A DNA stretch of 64,000 nucleotides from Capnocytophaga gingivalis ATCC 33624. GTDB taxonomy: Bacteria > Bacteroidota > Bacteroidia > Flavobacteriales > Flavobacteriaceae. Below are positions 17,015 through 25,515 of this stretch, piece by piece. The notes under the pieces are model-generated. The model saw only the letters and a program-made list of their open reading frames with translations. It was not told the DNA's origin and ran no database searches. Positions within the stretch are counted from its first letter, which is position 1, and the number at the start of each line of letters is the position of its first letter. A program made the translations under genes and the position numbers. The stretch covers positions 124,001 through 188,000 of the forward strand of contig NZ_ACLQ01000035.1 of NCBI RefSeq assembly GCF_000174755.1, read 5' to 3'.

Positions 17015-17043
17015 TTCGCAAACCACTTCTGATTGACTATAAA
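17015..17043. repeat. Direct repeat copy B, right of the SMI1 gene
   Basis: 29 bases, 24 identical to copy A at 16387-16415. Together they bracket the SMI1/KNR4 gene. Confidence 0.5.
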
Positions 17044-17183
17044 ACTACCTAATTACCTATTTATGGTTTCCTTCCCTACGGAGGAATTTTCTAAAATATT
17101 CGTTATCAAACCAATACCATAATTATTAGCACTTAAAGTGAGGAGGGGTAGCTTTAGCACAACCTTTCTGTAATAATCAAAAA

Positions 17184-17227
17184 GCCGAAAATATTTGTTT
17201 CCTCTTGGGATAACAGATATTTTCGGC
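17184..17227 (-). terminator. Terminator of the TlpA-like gene
   Basis: Perfect 11-base arms GCCGAAAATAT / ATATTTTCGGC with a 22-base loop, followed on the minus strand by TTTTTG. About 60 bases after the stop of the 17291-18664 gene. Confidence 0.7.
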
Positions 17228-17290
17228 ATATTCTTTCTTTACAAAATTGGCAAACTGACTAAAATTCTGTTTGACCTTGACATTAAGCTT

Positions 17291-18664
17291 TTATTTTAAG
17301 AGCTTTTCTAAGACTTCTGCCAAGCGTGGATCAGAAGGACGTGGTGCATTAGGATCTACAATCTTACCATTCTTATCTATAAGAAGGAAAGTTGGAATCT
17401 GGTTAATATCATAGTCCAAAATAAACTGAGACTTGAAAGCGTTATCAGCAATGAGTTGTACTCCCTTAAGATCATGAGCTTTTACAGCACTCTTCCAAGC
17501 TTCTTTGTCTTCATCGATAGAAATGCTTACAAACTCTATATTTTTACCATGGAACTTAGCTTCCAATTCTTTTAGATGAGGAATCTCACCCACACAAGGT
17601 TTGCACCATGAAGCCCATACATCTATATATACTAATTTTCCTTTGAAATCGGCCAAAGAAGCAGTGCCACCATCTATCTTTTCATAATTGGTAAATACAG
17701 GAGAATCCTTACCAGCAACCAATCGAGAAGCTACTTCGAAAGATTTTTGTGCCACTTGCTTGAGGTCATCTTCTTTTACATTCTTAAGAACGAAGTCCAA
17801 TATCTCTTTGTTTTTACTGTTACCAGGAGCGATAAGACTCACTACTGCTTTAGCCAAATCAGTACGAATATTATCTGATTTGATAGATGAAGCCACTTTT
17901 AGGAAACCTTCTATCTGTTCTGGGTTACTGGCATCTCCAAGCATTTCAAAGTATTTACTGCGCACCAAATCCCTATAAGAATCTACAGCAGCATACTCTT
18001 GTGCGTTATCATAATCTATCTGATCTCTTTCTGCATAGAAACCATCAGGAAGGATAGCCTCTTTACCCATAGAATAAGCATGGTAAGTAGGGTAAGCGAT
18101 AAGATATTCTACATACTTATATTTAGCCCATTTTTGCTGATTTTCTACAAAATCATTATCAAAATTATAAGCCTTTAGCTTGGAATCAAGTTCATTAAAA
18201 ATGGATTTTATATTCTCCTTGAACTCTTGTGGTTTTTGTCCAAAGAGATTAGAGTCAGCCCCATTTATTTTTTCATTGATAAAATTCTCTTTTTCTATCA
18301 AATACTGTGTTTTCTTTGTTTCAGTTCCTGATACTGTTGTCTTGGTCATATCCTCATTGAGAGAAAGTTCTATATTGGTACCTTTATCCAAATACAAAGG
18401 CACCTGTACAGTCATATTCTCTATAAGATAGAAAAAATGATTATCAGTTATAGGACGAATCGTATCACGAAAAGTCCCATCTGAAAGAACAGGAATCTCC
18501 TTGTATATTTCATCATTGTGTGCCAAAACTATTTTTTGGCTTTCTCCTGGTAAGAATACTTTTCCTGAGATCACTGCATAATCCACATTCCCTTGGGCAG
18601 TCTTATCTTTACAGGCTGACAATAAGCTAAAGGCAGCTATACTTGTAATAAAAATTTTTTTCAT
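17291..18664 (-). CDS. TlpA-like thiol:disulfide oxidoreductase lipoprotein
   Basis: 457 residues. Lipobox L-S-A-C with Cys18. The N-terminal part (about 30-120) resembles the DUF4369 beta domain often attached to these proteins; a helical middle follows. The C-terminal thioredoxin fold has W-C354-K-P-C357 and cis-proline Pro424 in Q-I-P-T-F. The domain order matches the large Bacteroidetes TlpA/ResA-type lipoproteins that reduce or exchange disulfides in the periplasm; the partner protein is unknown. Own promoter and terminator, so a single-gene unit. Confidence 0.88.
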   Translation of the reverse strand: MKKIFITSIAAFSLLSACKDKTAQGNVDYAVISGKVFLPGESQKIVLAHNDEIYKEIPVLSDGTFRDTIRPITDNHFFYLIENMTVQVPLYLDKGTNIELSLNEDMTKTTVSGTETKKTQYLIEKENFINEKINGADSNLFGQKPQEFKENIKSIFNELDSKLKAYNFDNDFVENQQKWAKYKYVEYLIAYPTYHAYSMGKEAILPDGFYAERDQIDYDNAQEYAAVDSYRDLVRSKYFEMLGDASNPEQIEGFLKVASSIKSDNIRTDLAKAVVSLIAPGNSKNKEILDFVLKNVKEDDLKQVAQKSFEVASRLVAGKDSPVFTNYEKIDGGTASLADFKGKLVYIDVWASWCKPCVGEIPHLKELEAKFHGKNIEFVSISIDEDKEAWKSAVKAHDLKGVQLIADNAFKSQFILDYDINQIPTFLLIDKNGKIVDPNAPRPSDPRLAEVLEKLLK

Positions 18665-18694
18665 TATTTCTTCTTTATTTCTGAAACTGAACTA

Positions 18695-18724
18695 CAAAAT
18701 TAGATAAAACAATTGAAAAAACAA
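18695..18724 (-). promoter_or_regulatory. Promoter of the TlpA-like gene
   Basis: Minus strand TTG (18722-18724), 19-base spacer, TAATTTTG (18695-18702), about 30 bases before the ATG. Confidence 0.65.
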
Positions 18725-18817
18725 CTATTAATAAGAAAAAATGTATTGAAAATATTTTAATTCATTGTTTTTCAATACATAAAAGTTTTTAACAAAATAA
18801 ATTTCCTTGTTCATATC

Positions 18818-18847
18818 TTGAAAATTGAGTAAAATTCACTATCTTTG
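18818..18847 (+). promoter_or_regulatory. Promoter of the 18886-20825 unit
   Basis: TTG at 18818-18820, 19-base spacer, TATCTTTG at 18840-18847. It is about 40 bases before the ATG at 18886. Confidence 0.68.
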
Positions 18848-18885
18848 CTCTCTCTTAGAACAACCCAGTGACAACAGATAAAACA

Positions 18886-19233
18886 ATGGATACTTTGTGG
18901 GAGGAACTTACCACTAAGCTCCTGAAGGATTTTCCCATAGGCAGGACACTGAGTATAGATAGTATACTATACCTGATAGGCTTACAGGAAGTAGGTAAGT
19001 TTCATGATACTTTTTCGAGAGATGACAAAATCAACCTCATACATGTAGGCACTTGTAAAGTATTAGAACCCTATGGATATTACTTTTTTGAATACAAAGA
19101 CAAGGAAGGTTGGCCTTTCTATAGAAGAACTAAAGATCACCTCTCCCTAAGTGAACAGCAACAAAAAAGCCTCTTGAAAGAAGCTATCCTTTCCTATTTC
19201 ATAAAAATGGATTATTTACCAACCAAACCCTAA
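18886..19233 (+). CDS. Conserved-looking hypothetical protein upstream of nnrD/E
   Basis: 115 residues from ATG 18886; a GTG six codons upstream is the alternative. No signal peptide. Text such as LSIDSILYLIGLQEVGK, INLIHVGTCKVLEPYGYYFF and DKEGWPFY is compact and protein-like, probably a small alpha/beta cytoplasmic protein. I do not recognise a named family. It is 20 bases upstream of the NAD(P)HX repair gene and shares its promoter, so a role with that enzyme is possible but unproven. Confidence 0.7.
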   Translation: MDTLWEELTTKLLKDFPIGRTLSIDSILYLIGLQEVGKFHDTFSRDDKINLIHVGTCKVLEPYGYYFFEYKDKEGWPFYRRTKDHLSLSEQQQKSLLKEAILSYFIKMDYLPTKP

Positions 19234-19253
19234 TAAAATAATATAGTACACTT

Positions 19254-20825
19254 ATGAAAATACTTACTAATGAGCAAATGCACGCTGCCGATCAGCAGAC
19301 TATTGAAGAACAACAGATTACCTCTTGGGATCACATGGAAAAAGCCGCTTCAAACATTTTGGCTTGGATCAAGAAGAACCTCCCAGGAGACAACCCTTAT
19401 CACATCTATGCTGGTGTGGGTAACAATGGAGGTGATGGACTTGCCTTAGGGAGAATGCTCGCCCAAATGGGTAAGAAAGTGAAGGTAACCATTGTTCCTT
19501 TCAGCGAGATTCATTCCGAAGATTTTATCAAGAACTTGAACTTACTCAAAGAGATACCATCTATTGAGATCCATACTCTTAGCCAACCAGAGACCTCTGA
19601 AGACTTCCTACAAGCTAATGAAAAACCTTTCCCAACCCTCAAAGGCAAGCCTGCCAAAGGTTTTGAGGAGTTTGTTGCTAACAAATATAATGGTACTCAG
19701 CCTATTACTATCGATGCCATTTTCGGCATTGGGCTTTCCCGCCGTGTATCTCCATGGGTACAGCGCGTATTCGAAGAGGTAAACCGCCAGAAAGGACTCA
19801 TCATCAGTATAGACACACCTTCAGGACTTTACTTAGGAGAGGACAGACATGAGAAAGACCTCTTTGTAACCCCTCATGTAGTGCTTACCTTCTTCGCTCC
19901 TAAGCTCCCTTTCCTCCTTCCACAGACAGGACGCTACATCCCTTATTGGGAAGTGCTACCACTTCCTTTATCCTTTGACTATCTCAAAGATGTAGCTACC
20001 GAATATGACTATACTACCGACAAAGAAATCAAGCGATTACTACGCACACGACACCGTTTTACTAACAAAGGTACCTACGGACATGCCCTATTGGTAGGAG
20101 GAAGCTATGGGAAGATAGGAGCGCCTATTCTCAGTGGGAAGGCTACCCTCAGAAGCGGTGCAGGGATGCTAACATTGCTACTACCTAAGTGTGGCTATAA
20201 TATAGCACAAACAGCCCTCCCTGAAGCGATGGTACTTACCTCCTCCCAAGAGGAAGCGCTCTCCCCTACCGAAATTCCTTTCCAGCCCAGCGCTATTGGA
20301 ATAGGAGTAGGAATGGGCACCTCCGCTTATGCGCAAGGCACCTTAGCTTCCTTGCTTAGGACATTTGCCAATGTACCTTTTGTCATCGATGCGGATGCGC
20401 TCAACTTAGTAGCCTCCAGCGAAGACCTTCAGCGATCCTTACCTAAAAACACCATTCTCACCCCTCATCCTAAAGAACTTGAGCGCCTTATTGGAAAATG
20501 GGCAAATGACTTAGAACGTCAAGAGAAAGTAAAGCAATTTGCTAAGAAACATAAAGTGATACTCATCGTTAAAGGAGCTTTCACTATGATTACTGATGGA
20601 GATCATTTTTGGGTAAACTCCACCGGCAACCCTGCTATGGCTACTGCGGGTAGTGGTGATGTACTCACTGGAGTACTCACTGGCCTGCTCTCTCAAGGGT
20701 ACACTCCCCTGAATGCCGCTATTGTAGGAACCTATATACATGGTAAAGCCGCAGATACTTATGTGAGAAATACCAAGAAAAACACCATGATTGCCAGTGA
20801 TATTATAGATTATTTACAGTTCTAA
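19254..20825 (+). CDS. nnrD: Bifunctional NAD(P)H-hydrate epimerase / ADP-dependent dehydratase
   Basis: 523 residues, the full fused form (NnrE-NnrD). It repairs hydrated NADH and NADPH (NADHX, NADPHX): the N-terminal half (about 1-225) is the epimerase with GVGNNGGDGLALGR, and the C-terminal half (about 260-520) is the dehydratase with LVGGSYGKIGAP, the ADP-binding region, and NPAMATAGSGDVLTGVLTGLL. Cytoplasmic. Second gene of a two-gene unit ending in a strong terminator. Confidence 0.95.
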   Translation: MKILTNEQMHAADQQTIEEQQITSWDHMEKAASNILAWIKKNLPGDNPYHIYAGVGNNGGDGLALGRMLAQMGKKVKVTIVPFSEIHSEDFIKNLNLLKEIPSIEIHTLSQPETSEDFLQANEKPFPTLKGKPAKGFEEFVANKYNGTQPITIDAIFGIGLSRRVSPWVQRVFEEVNRQKGLIISIDTPSGLYLGEDRHEKDLFVTPHVVLTFFAPKLPFLLPQTGRYIPYWEVLPLPLSFDYLKDVATEYDYTTDKEIKRLLRTRHRFTNKGTYGHALLVGGSYGKIGAPILSGKATLRSGAGMLTLLLPKCGYNIAQTALPEAMVLTSSQEEALSPTEIPFQPSAIGIGVGMGTSAYAQGTLASLLRTFANVPFVIDADALNLVASSEDLQRSLPKNTILTPHPKELERLIGKWANDLERQEKVKQFAKKHKVILIVKGAFTMITDGDHFWVNSTGNPAMATAGSGDVLTGVLTGLLSQGYTPLNAAIVGTYIHGKAADTYVRNTKKNTMIASDIIDYLQF

Positions 20826-20845
20826 ACACCTATATAATTACTTAG

Positions 20846-20877
20846 AAAATGCTGTCACACATGTGACAGCATTTTTT
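20846..20877 (+). terminator. Terminator after nnrD/E
   Basis: Near-perfect palindrome (TGCTGTCACA / TGTGACAGCA, extended by A4/T4) ending in a run of T. Confidence 0.9.
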
Positions 20878-20923
20878 TAGGTAAAAAAACATTTTTATAA
20901 GTTTTTCTTTCATTTTTTTTTCA

Positions 20924-20931
20924 TACCTTTG
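20924..20931 (+). promoter_or_regulatory. -7 element of the mre operon
   Basis: TACCTTTG; no good -33. The leader to the mreB ATG is about 95 bases. Confidence 0.5.
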
Positions 20932-21025
20932 ACGGCTAAAAAGTCTGTACTTTTTTCAAACCTCTATTCATGTTATTTTTTTGCTAAAAAAATATAGATA
21001 TTTAATATAAATAAAAGATATTATC

Positions 21026-22054
21026 ATGGGATTTTTTGATTTCTTAACAGAAGAAATAGCCATTGACTTAGGTACTGCCAATACACTTATTATCCACAAA
21101 GATAAAGTAGTGGTAGATAGTCCTTCTATAGTGGCGCGAGACTTAAGCTCCAACAAAATCATCGCCGTAGGGAAAGAGGCTCAACTCATGCAAGGAAAAA
21201 CGTATGAACGTATCAAGACGGTACGCCCCTTAAAAGATGGGGTCATCGCTGACTTCGATGCTTCTGAGCAGATGATCAACGCCTTCATAAGGAGTATTCC
21301 ACCTTTGAAAAGACGTTTTTTCTCTCCTTCTCTTAAAATAGTAGTATGTATCCCCTCTGGAATTACCGAAGTGGAGATGCGTGCTGTGCGTGAATCTTGT
21401 GAAAGGGTCAATGGTAAAGAGATATTCCTAATCTATGAACCTATGGCGGCAGCTATTGGGATAGGCTTGGATATCATGCAAGCCAAAGGAAATATGATTA
21501 TCGATATAGGAGGTGGTACGGCAGAGATTGCGGTAATCTCCTTAGGAGGTATCGTATGTGATAAATCTGTGAAAATCGCTGGAGATGTATTCACCAATGA
21601 TATTATCTACTATATGCGTACACGCCACAACCTATATATTGGCGAGACTACTGCGGAGAACATTAAAATCAATACCGGTGCAGCTATTGAAGAGATAGAT
21701 TCTCCACCTGATCCTATGTTGGTACAAGGTAGAGACCTACTGACAGGAAAACCTAAGCAGGTAGAGATCTCTCACAGAGAAGTGGCGAAAGCCTTGGACA
21801 AATCAATTCTCCGTATAGAAGATGCCATCATGGAAACCCTTTCACAGACACCTCCAGAATTGGCAGCTGATATCTATAATACCGGAATCTATATGGCCGG
21901 AGGTGGTTCTATGCTTCGTGGCTTGGATAAGCGTATTTCCATGCGTACTGACCTACCTGTATATGTAGCAGAAGACCCTTTGCGTGCTGTAGTAAGGGGT
22001 ACGGGTATCACTCTGAAGAATATAGATAAATTCAAAACTATCCTAATGAAATAG
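21026..22054 (+). CDS. mreB: Rod-shape actin homologue MreB
   Basis: 342 residues, full length. Actin-type ATPase that organises peripheral wall synthesis under the inner membrane. Visible are the phosphate-1 motif I-D-L-G-T-A-N-T, the membrane-binding N-terminus MGFFDFLTEEIAI, the phosphate-2 motif IDIGGGTAEIAV and the adenosine motif MAGGGSMLRGLD. First gene of mreBCD; the mreC ATG follows its stop directly. Confidence 0.97.
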   Translation: MGFFDFLTEEIAIDLGTANTLIIHKDKVVVDSPSIVARDLSSNKIIAVGKEAQLMQGKTYERIKTVRPLKDGVIADFDASEQMINAFIRSIPPLKRRFFSPSLKIVVCIPSGITEVEMRAVRESCERVNGKEIFLIYEPMAAAIGIGLDIMQAKGNMIIDIGGGTAEIAVISLGGIVCDKSVKIAGDVFTNDIIYYMRTRHNLYIGETTAENIKINTGAAIEEIDSPPDPMLVQGRDLLTGKPKQVEISHREVAKALDKSILRIEDAIMETLSQTPPELAADIYNTGIYMAGGGSMLRGLDKRISMRTDLPVYVAEDPLRAVVRGTGITLKNIDKFKTILMK

Positions 22055-22897
22055 ATGCGGCTGATTTTATTATTTTTCAAGCGTCAAAAGGATTTTTTGG
22101 TCTTCCTATTGCTTTTCATTTTTTCCTTTACCCTTGTTTTAGATAGAAATTCTTTTCAAAAATCAAAATTTCTATACGTAGCTACAGGGGTAATGGGAGA
22201 TGTGTACATGCTGCGAAGTGGTATAGAAGGGTACTTCAACCTTCGCCAGCAGAATGAGCTTCTCACACAGGAGAATGAAAGACTCCACAAGGAATTACTC
22301 AGTGTAAAAGCTAAAAAATTAGAAGAACTCTCCCAAGATCCTATTTTGCTATTCTCTCCTGAGAGCTATAGCGTGTACAGAGGGGAAGTTATCAAGAACA
22401 GCTACAATCTGTCCAAAAACTATCTAATTATCGACAAGGGAACTCGCGATAGTATCCATGAGGATATGGGAGTGGTTTCTCCTCAAGGCATTGTAGGGAT
22501 TATTGACAAGGGCTCTGAGCGATTCTCATCGGTCCAATCTGTACTCAATACGCTTTCAAAAATCAGCGCTACCCACCAGAAATCAGGCTATTATGGCACT
22601 CTCTCTTGGGATGGCAAAGACCCTACTGTGGTACAACTCAGTGATATCCCAAGCCTTGCGACCATCTCCGTAGGAGACTCGATTGTCACTGCTGGGCATT
22701 CGAGTATCTTCCCAAAAGGGATTCCTATAGGAAAGGTCAAGAGTGTCAATGCCAATACTCGTGATAATTCTCTGCTCTCACAGGTGAAATTGTTCACCAA
22801 TATGCAGCAATTACAGCATATATACATCATCAAGAACAAAGAACAAGTTCCTATAAAACAAATAGAAGAGCAAATACAAACCCAAGTAGATGAATAG
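22055..22897 (+). CDS. mreC: Rod-shape protein MreC
   Basis: 280 residues. Short cytoplasmic end, one membrane helix (DFLVFLLLFIFSFTLVL), a periplasmic coiled coil (LRQQNELLTQENERLHKELL) and the MreC double beta-barrel domain (GVVSPQGIVGIIDKGSERFS; SIVTAGHSSIFPKGIPIGKV). Scaffolds the elongasome with MreB and MreD. Overlaps mreD by 8 bases. Confidence 0.95.
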   Translation: MRLILLFFKRQKDFLVFLLLFIFSFTLVLDRNSFQKSKFLYVATGVMGDVYMLRSGIEGYFNLRQQNELLTQENERLHKELLSVKAKKLEELSQDPILLFSPESYSVYRGEVIKNSYNLSKNYLIIDKGTRDSIHEDMGVVSPQGIVGIIDKGSERFSSVQSVLNTLSKISATHQKSGYYGTLSWDGKDPTVVQLSDIPSLATISVGDSIVTAGHSSIFPKGIPIGKVKSVNANTRDNSLLSQVKLFTNMQQLQHIYIIKNKEQVPIKQIEEQIQTQVDE

Positions 22898-23399
22898 CTT
22901 AACATACATTTTTCAGCTCACAGGTTGGGTACTCCTACAGGGAATCGTCCTGAACAATATAAATTTGTTTGGGTATGCTGACCCTGCTTTGTATTTACTC
23001 TTCTTCATGACCTATCCTTCAATGGAGAATAAGACACCTTTGCTTGTTTTGGCGACTCTTTCGGGACTTGTCATTGATATTTTTTCGCAGACAGGAGGCA
23101 TTTATACTTGTGCTACCCTTTGTGTTGTTTTTCTGCGTCCGCTACTGATTCGTCTGTTCTTTGGGCAAAACTTTGACGAGCAACCCATAAAGCTCCTACA
23201 AGTGAGCTTTACCCTACGATTGCTTTATATTCTTTCCTTCACCTTTATTTTCCATATTATTTTTTCTATTTTGGAAACTTTTCAATGGGAACTATGGATA
23301 TTCACCCTTCATAAGACCTTGATCACTATCCTACTCTCCACGATTGTTTGCCTATTGGTGGAACAACTTATTGGTAACCGCAAGGAGGAAAAATATTAG
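22890..23399 (+). CDS. mreD: Rod-shape protein MreD
   Basis: 169 residues with about five to six membrane helices, the usual MreD size. Starts inside the end of mreC, so expression is coupled. mreD normally precedes the mrdA and rodA genes, but here it ends 4 bases into the convergent kinase-phosphatase gene, so the elongasome transpeptidase and RodA genes lie elsewhere. Confidence 0.88.
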   Translation: MNSLTYIFQLTGWVLLQGIVLNNINLFGYADPALYLLFFMTYPSMENKTPLLVLATLSGLVIDIFSQTGGIYTCATLCVVFLRPLLIRLFFGQNFDEQPIKLLQVSFTLRLLYILSFTFIFHIIFSILETFQWELWIFTLHKTLITILLSTIVCLLVEQLIGNRKEEKY

Positions 23400-24334
23400 A
23401 AATCACCATAGTTTACTTGAAAACAAGGCAAAGCGAGCTCTCGTCGCCACATATCGACCACTTGATTACGATCATCCAAAAGAAATTCTACAAAATATTT
23501 TCCTTGGATCTCTTCTAAGAAAAGTTCTTTTTTGATGATGTTATCCTTTCTATAATCATTGGTATCGCGCATAAGCAATAAATCATAATCTATCTGATAC
23601 TTTGCAAGGAAGCGTTCGGTGGGCTCTCGGTAAGCATTCTCCCTTCCGGAGAGCAAGATAACCTTGTACCCCTGCTGCTTTGCCATCTTCAGTACCATAG
23701 CCACTGGAGTATTGAGCAAATCCTGATCCGCTGTAGAGGCGTTATATGGATCTCTTCCATTGAGCAAGGAAAGAGTCCCATCCAGATCACAGATCACTGC
23801 TTTTGGCAAGGAGGTGTCTTGATCAGCATAAGTAAGAGAAGTCTCCTTCAGTGCTCTGGGAATAGGTTTGAAATCAAATTTCTCCTTGGTATATTGTAGT
23901 TGGGTTACATGTTTTTCTATGGCACTTTTGGGGATAAACTTACCCGTTTGCTCACAGCGCTTATCACAGCGCTTAACTAATTCTTCCACAGGCAGGTCAA
24001 ACACCTTAAAAGAAATATCAGCATACTCCGTATAAGTGTGTACCATATCCTGCAAAGAGCGCAAGGAGCTATTGGTTGCATCTATAATCACATTGGTACG
24101 ATTCTTCAAAAGAGCAATTACGGAAGCCTCCACCATCTTGGTAATCCGTTCCTCATAGAAAGGAGACATCAGAGAATCGCCAAACTGCATCAGGCGAAAA
24201 TCATCTCGATTGACTCGTACCCAATTATCCTCTGTACGAATAAAATAGCGGGCAAAGGTAGATTTCCCCGACCCTGGTGCTCCTACTAAGATAAGGAGCT
24301 TAGGAAAGTGATGTGTATTATTTTTTGCACTCAT
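23396..24334 (-). CDS. T4 Pnkp-like polynucleotide kinase-phosphatase
   Basis: 312 residues, close to T4 Pnkp (301). N-terminal kinase: P-loop GAPGSGKS at 18-25, V-N-R-D-D at 41-45 (candidate general base), IIDATNSS at 83-90 and the R-x3-R lid near 122-126. C-terminal HAD phosphatase: D183-L-D185-G-T, LLSGRENAYREPTERFL, and FLLDDRNQVVDMWR. The expected activities are 5'-OH phosphorylation and removal of 3'-phosphate or cyclic phosphate at broken RNA ends, which prepares them for a ligase. Its start overlaps the ligase stop (ATGA), and it is last of three overlapping genes. Confidence 0.88.
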   Translation of the reverse strand: MSAKNNTHHFPKLLILVGAPGSGKSTFARYFIRTEDNWVRVNRDDFRLMQFGDSLMSPFYEERITKMVEASVIALLKNRTNVIIDATNSSLRSLQDMVHTYTEYADISFKVFDLPVEELVKRCDKRCEQTGKFIPKSAIEKHVTQLQYTKEKFDFKPIPRALKETSLTYADQDTSLPKAVICDLDGTLSLLNGRDPYNASTADQDLLNTPVAMVLKMAKQQGYKVILLSGRENAYREPTERFLAKYQIDYDLLLMRDTNDYRKDNIIKKELFLEEIQGKYFVEFLLDDRNQVVDMWRRELALPCFQVNYGDF

Positions 24335-25515
24335 AATCTGCTATCTAATTGATTTTCTATTTCTTCACCTAATATACGATCCAGTACTAAGTTTTTCAGT
24401 TCGTAGTTCTCTTCACCAAGTTCACTATAAGGAATAGCCAAGAGTTTGGCATTAATCGCCCAGTCATTGATAGAACAACGGAGCTTTCCTTTGATATTTC
24501 GTTTTGCGATTTGCTCCTGTAGTCTATCTTGGAAATCCACTCCATAGACCAGTGTCAGGTAATCATTGTTACGCACCTTGAAAGCTGGAGGCATCCCAGG
24601 AAGGAAAGCCGTACGAGGCTTGATGACTACCCCTTCCTCATCACTTTGATTAACCTGATCCACCCAAGCACGTATCTGGGGGTACTTAGCCTCGAAATCT
24701 TCCCTATCAGCAAACTGGTAATGGAGAAAATCATCATCATTTATTTGCTGAAAACTCAAATTGTCATTCACAAAGTGCTCTCTTCCATCAGTATATACCT
24801 CCTTGAGAATATTAAAAGGCTTAAAGAATGGCGCAGCTTCCTTGCCAAAAATATCCAACTGACGCTTGAAAAGCTGTATATTCTGCTGGTAGTGAGGCAA
24901 GTCCAAGAACTTAAAATCCCTTATCGACTGATACTGACGAATGATATGCATAGGATATTTGTCCTTGAGCTCTTTGGCAGAAAGCACCTTAGCATCAGCT
25001 ACAAAAGAAAGATAGGCTGGTTCCTGTTGAATCTTTTGCAATTTTTCATATAACGAACTCTGTACCAAATATTCAGCATGAATCTCATGAGAAATGTAAT
25101 AAGCTGAAAACTCATTATTTATAAGCCCTTTCCCCAGAATAGACCATGGCATCAACTCCGACTGAATGATACGAAGCTCCACCCCATCCCAAGAGAATCT
25201 ATCATGTAACCCCTGCAAAGCTCGCAAGCATTGTTCTTGGTCTAAGTGATTGATTTTGTATCCGTTCCTACTGACCAAATACGTATCTTCCAATCGCCTA
25301 TGCAGATAAATATCACAATAAGAACCCATGTACTTCTTTTCAATCACAATCTCCTTTACCCCATTGAGGACAAACCACAAAATCCCCTCATATAAGCTCT
25401 CTATCTCATTGCGCTCTACGGACTTAGGTGCAGGAGAGATGGTAGGGGAAAAAGCATTGATCTTATTCTTACAAAACCAATCTATTCGTTTTTTTATCAA
25501 TGTTTTATCTTCCAT
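24331..25515 (-). CDS. RNA ligase (nucleotidyltransferase superfamily)
   Basis: 394 residues. Nucleotidyltransferase motifs are visible: motif I K61-Y-M-G-S with the nucleophile lysine (VIEKKYMGSYCDIYL), motif III-like WDGVELRI, motif IV EEGVVIKPR at 293-301, and motif V A-F-K313-V-R. The KxMGS form of motif I (in place of KxDGS) recalls the ligase domain of bacterial Pnkp proteins more than T4 Rnl1. About 75 residues after motif V form a helical tail. Fused neither to kinase nor phosphatase but overlapping the kinase-phosphatase gene, so the product probably seals RNA ends healed by its neighbour. Substrate unknown. Confidence 0.82.
   Translation of the reverse strand: MEDKTLIKKRIDWFCKNKINAFSPTISPAPKSVERNEIESLYEGILWFVLNGVKEIVIEKKYMGSYCDIYLHRRLEDTYLVSRNGYKINHLDQEQCLRALQGLHDRFSWDGVELRIIQSELMPWSILGKGLINNEFSAYYISHEIHAEYLVQSSLYEKLQKIQQEPAYLSFVADAKVLSAKELKDKYPMHIIRQYQSIRDFKFLDLPHYQQNIQLFKRQLDIFGKEAAPFFKPFNILKEVYTDGREHFVNDNLSFQQINDDDFLHYQFADREDFEAKYPQIRAWVDQVNQSDEEGVVIKPRTAFLPGMPPAFKVRNNDYLTLVYGVDFQDRLQEQIAKRNIKGKLRCSINDWAINAKLLAIPYSELGEENYELKNLVLDRILGEEIENQLDSRL

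Larger units (their letters stand above)
16868..17290. other. 423-base gap with degenerate coding-like sequence
   Basis: No intact gene. On the minus strand about 16930-17170 one frame reads KLPLLTLSANNYGIGL, ITNILENSSVGKETINR, stop, GSFIVNQKWFAKNRYK, stop, AEGDLQIALEKSKLRINF: two stops in about 80 codons of protein-like text. It contains direct repeat copy B and the terminator of the next gene. Probably a dispersed intergenic repeat or a dead gene. Confidence 0.4.

Noticed and set aside
17097..17111. 15-base match, in reverse, to 51866-51880 before pyrR
   Set aside because: AT-rich and short; a chance match of this length is expected in a window of this size.
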